Below, piece after piece: positions 41,167-43,101 of a stretch of 43,101 nt of DNA. Position 1 is the first letter of the stretch. Each line of letters begins with the position of its first letter. This DNA is from an uncultured Bacilli bacterium (GTDB lineage Bacteria; Bacillota_I; Bacilli_A; RF39; UBA660), in NCBI GenBank assembly GCA_944363885.1, contig CALVVO010000004.1:1-43101 (forward strand), written 5' to 3'. The translations under genes and the position numbers were made by a program. Below the pieces are notes generated by a model. It was not told where the DNA came from and ran no database searches. It was given only the letters and a program-made list of their open reading frames with translations.

Positions 41167-41962
41167 AATGAATGACTTTAAATATAAGAAAAGTTTGGGC
41201 CAAAATTTTTTGAATGATAAAAATATTTTAGGTAAAATTGTTTTATCGTCTAATATTTTTCCCAATTCGTTAATTATAGAAGTTGGGCCAGGAAATGGTG
41301 CATTAACAAAAGAACTTATTAAAACAGGAAATTATGTATTAGCTTTTGAAATAGATGATAGATTAAGAGGCTCACTAGAATTATTGGAAAAAGACAATGA
41401 AAATTTAAGAGTTGTCTTTGCTGATTTTTTAAAGGTGAATGTCAATGATTATATAAATAATTATAAATTTGATAAATTATATGTAATTGCAAATATTCCT
41501 TACTATATAACTACGCCTATTGTGACTAAAATTATAGATGTAATAAATCCGGATGTTTTTACAATAATGGTTCAAAAAGAGGTAGGAAATAGATTGATGG
41601 CGAGTCCAAATACTAGGGATTATGGTTCATTAAGTGTTTATTCGCAGTTTAAATATGATATAACTAAAATTTGTGACGTAAGTAGAAATTCTTTTTTTCC
41701 TAAACCTGATGTTGATAGTATTGTTTTAAAGTTTGAAAAAAAATTAGATACTAGTGAGTTTACTAATATGGAGTTGTTTTTTGAATTTGTTAGGGCGGCC
41801 TTTAAGCATAAAAGGAAAAATTTGAAAAATAATTTGTGTAAATATGATTTAAACAGAATAGAAGAATACTTAAAAACAATTGGTAAAGATTTGACTTATA
41901 GAGCTGAACAGATAAGCATTGATGAATTTATAAATTTATATAAATATTTAACAATTGAATAA
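41156..41962 (+). CDS. rsmA: 16S rRNA (adenine1518/1519-N6)-dimethyltransferase
   Basis: KsgA dimethylates two adenines near the 3' end of 16S rRNA. The 268-residue protein has KKSLGQNFLNDKNILGKIV, the SAM motif VGPGNGALTKEL, and the catalytic NIPYYITTPIV. It overlaps the previous gene's stop. The ATG at 41168 (MNDFKYKK) is an equally possible start; neither has a strong ribosome site, which suggests coupling to the upstream gene. Confidence 0.95.
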   Translation: MAGRMNDFKYKKSLGQNFLNDKNILGKIVLSSNIFPNSLIIEVGPGNGALTKELIKTGNYVLAFEIDDRLRGSLELLEKDNENLRVVFADFLKVNVNDYINNYKFDKLYVIANIPYYITTPIVTKIIDVINPDVFTIMVQKEVGNRLMASPNTRDYGSLSVYSQFKYDITKICDVSRNSFFPKPDVDSIVLKFEKKLDTSEFTNMELFFEFVRAAFKHKRKNLKNNLCKYDLNRIEEYLKTIGKDLTYRAEQISIDEFINLYKYLTIE

Positions 41963-41986
41963 TAGTGAATACTATTGTTTTTTTTT
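41961..41986 (+). terminator. Terminator of rsmA
   Basis: AATAGT, loop GAAT, ACTATT, then a long T-run (from 41978). It overlaps the rsmA stop and separates it from yabG. Confidence 0.75.
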
Positions 41987-42008
41987 AATATACTTAATTA
42001 GGTGATTT

Positions 42009-42779
42009 ATGATAAATGTTGGTGATTATGTAACTAGGAGAAGTTATAATCATGATATAGTTTTTCTAGTTATAGATAAAATTGACAAAAATTGCATTTT
42101 GCAAGGTGTGGATGTAAGACTTATTGCAGATGCTGATGAAAGTGATTTGGTTTTAAGTGATAAAAGGGAAAGTAGTGAAGAAGATTTATATAAGTGTATT
42201 AAAGAAATTGAATTAGATAGGAGTGAATATTTTTATTTGCCTGGAAAAGTCCTTCATTTAGATGGTGATGATTCTTATTTAAAAAGGTGTATGGACTTTT
42301 ATAAAAAAGCGAATGTAACCGCTTATGGAAAATCAATTAAGGAATCGGAAATGTATAAAGATGTTGGAAAATATCTTGGTAGTGTAAATCCTGACGTTTT
42401 AATAATAACTGGCCATGATGCAATTTTAAAAAAAAGGGTTTCAGATAAGAATTTATATAAAAATAGTGAAAATTTTATAAAATGTGTAAAAGAAGCTAGG
42501 AAAATTAAAGGTGATAATCTAATTATAATTGCTGGAGCATGTCAAAGTAATTACGAAGAACTTATTAAAGCAGGTGCAACCTTTGCTTCTAGTCCTAAAA
42601 GAATTAATATTCATGCGTTAGATCCTGCGATAATAGCTACTAATATTTGCTTAACAGAAAAGGGAAAGCCAATAGATTTATTGAACCTTTTGGAGAAGAC
42701 AAAGTATGGTAAAGATGGGATTGGTGGTTTAAAAACAAAAGGTGTTATGAATGTTGGATATCCTAGAAATGAGGTTTAA
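42009..42779 (+). CDS. yabG: Sporulation-specific protease YabG
   Basis: YabG is a mother-cell protease that processes spore coat proteins in Bacillus (and pre-proteins of germination in Clostridium). The 256-residue protein has the family start INVGDYVTRRSYNHDIVFLV, KVLHLDGDDSYLKRC, VNPDVLIITGHDAI, IIIAGACQSNYEELI and GVMNVGYPRNEV. Good AGGTGA ribosome site. It follows a terminator, so it should have its own (sporulation) promoter; none is obvious. veg follows without a gap. Confidence 0.93.
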   Translation: MINVGDYVTRRSYNHDIVFLVIDKIDKNCILQGVDVRLIADADESDLVLSDKRESSEEDLYKCIKEIELDRSEYFYLPGKVLHLDGDDSYLKRCMDFYKKANVTAYGKSIKESEMYKDVGKYLGSVNPDVLIITGHDAILKKRVSDKNLYKNSENFIKCVKEARKIKGDNLIIIAGACQSNYEELIKAGATFASSPKRINIHALDPAIIATNICLTEKGKPIDLLNLLEKTKYGKDGIGGLKTKGVMNVGYPRNEV

Positions 42780-42989
42780 ATGAATATAGAAAAAGTAAAA
42801 TTAAATATTTCTAAATTAAAAGGGAAAAAAATAATTTTAAAAATTAATATTGGACGTAATAGGTATGAAAGTGTTATTGGTGTCGTTCAAGATATATATC
42901 CATATTTATTTACTTTAAGGTCGGGCGAAGATTTAAAAACTTTTTCTTATGTTGATGTTTTGACTAGGAATGTCATAATAGTAAACTAA
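42780..42989 (+). CDS. veg: Veg protein
   Basis: A 69-residue Veg-family protein: KLKGKKIILKINIGRNRYESVIGVVQDIYPYLFTL followed by FSYVDVLTRNV, matching the Veg core with the YPxxF and SYxDxLT motifs. In Bacillus, Veg affects biofilm matrix genes; its place after yabG is conserved. The ATG immediately follows the yabG stop. Confidence 0.9.
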   Translation: MNIEKVKLNISKLKGKKIILKINIGRNRYESVIGVVQDIYPYLFTLRSGEDLKTFSYVDVLTRNVIIVN

Positions 42990-43042
42990 ATATTGGTGCA
43001 ATAAGTAAGGCTTGATTTTACTTTTATCTTTTCTTTGACAGC

Positions 43043-43087
43043 AAAATTGAGCAAAGCTAGGTACATACTGAGTTTGCTCAATTTTTA
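43043..43087 (+). terminator. Terminator of yabG-veg
   Basis: A 13-bp perfect stem, AAAATTGAGCAAA (43043-43055) with TTTGCTCAATTTT (43073-43085), 17-nt loop, followed by T-rich sequence. Confidence 0.8.
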
Positions 43088-43101
43088 TTTGTTGTGTAAT
43101 G

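Noticed and set aside
1-43101. CRISPR arrays, tRNA and rRNA genes, prophage genes
   Set aside because: No regularly spaced direct repeats, no cloverleaf or rRNA signatures and no phage-like genes were found on either strand.

Overview
The window is about 43 kb of very AT-rich bacterial chromosome centred on a replication origin. Gene content and order are those of a low-GC Bacillota of the Bacilli type. Left of the origin lie rpmH, rnpA, yidC, jag, mnmE, mnmG, rsmG and noc. Right of it lie dnaA, dnaN, recF, gyrB, gyrA, SRP RNA, tadA, dnaX, ebfC, recR, bofA, holB, ricT, trmN6, rsmI, pth, mfd, spoVT, tatD, a yabE-like gene, rsmA, yabG and veg. TGA is used as a stop (rnpA, dnaX, mfd), so this is the standard bacterial code and not the Mycoplasma code. 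Sporulation genes (spoIIR, bofA, spoVT, yabG, ricT, yidC/spoIIIJ with jag) suggest an endospore former or a recent descendant of one. The reduced gene set and base composition would fit a gut-associated Bacilli lineage, but the species cannot be named from sequence alone.

Layout. 1-6.5 kb (minus strand) has two operons: fba-murA-SGNH-like protein, and rpoE-prfA-prmC followed by spoIIR and mntP. 6.5-8.5 kb is a class A penicillin-binding protein on the plus strand, head-on to replication. 8.5-13.8 kb is the mnmE-mnmG-rsmG-noc operon. 13.9-15.5 kb is a lone B12-binding radical SAM gene between terminators. 15.5-17.4 kb is rnpA-yidC-jag. An IS200-type element (about 17.48-18.15 kb) sits between rnpA and rpmH, which are normally adjacent. 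18.3-20.26 kb is oriC, with DnaA boxes on both sides of dnaA. To the right nearly everything is on the plus strand, co-directional with replication: dnaN, a ComK-family gene, recF, gyrB, gyrA, three parS sites, SRP RNA, then DNA repair, tRNA/rRNA modification and sporulation genes to veg. ppa is the one minus-strand gene there.

How the parts work together. The window joins replication initiation (DnaA boxes TTATCAACA), chromosome segregation and nucleoid occlusion (three perfect TGTTCCACGTGGAACA parS palindromes, one perfect Noc-type site ATTTCCCGGGAAAT inside rsmI, and a noc gene), topology control, the replicase clamp loader (dnaX, holB) and the translation/secretion core. The most notable points are the ComK-family regulator in the dnaN-recF gap; a Noc with a very long linker and no recognisable N-terminal amphipathic helix; the helically phased parS cluster, one member of which is also the gyrA terminator palindrome; an IS200-like element whose start codon is buried in a perfect 20-bp inverted repeat placed upstream of its own promoter; and a degenerate SGNH-hydrolase-like protein lacking the catalytic Ser, Asn and His.
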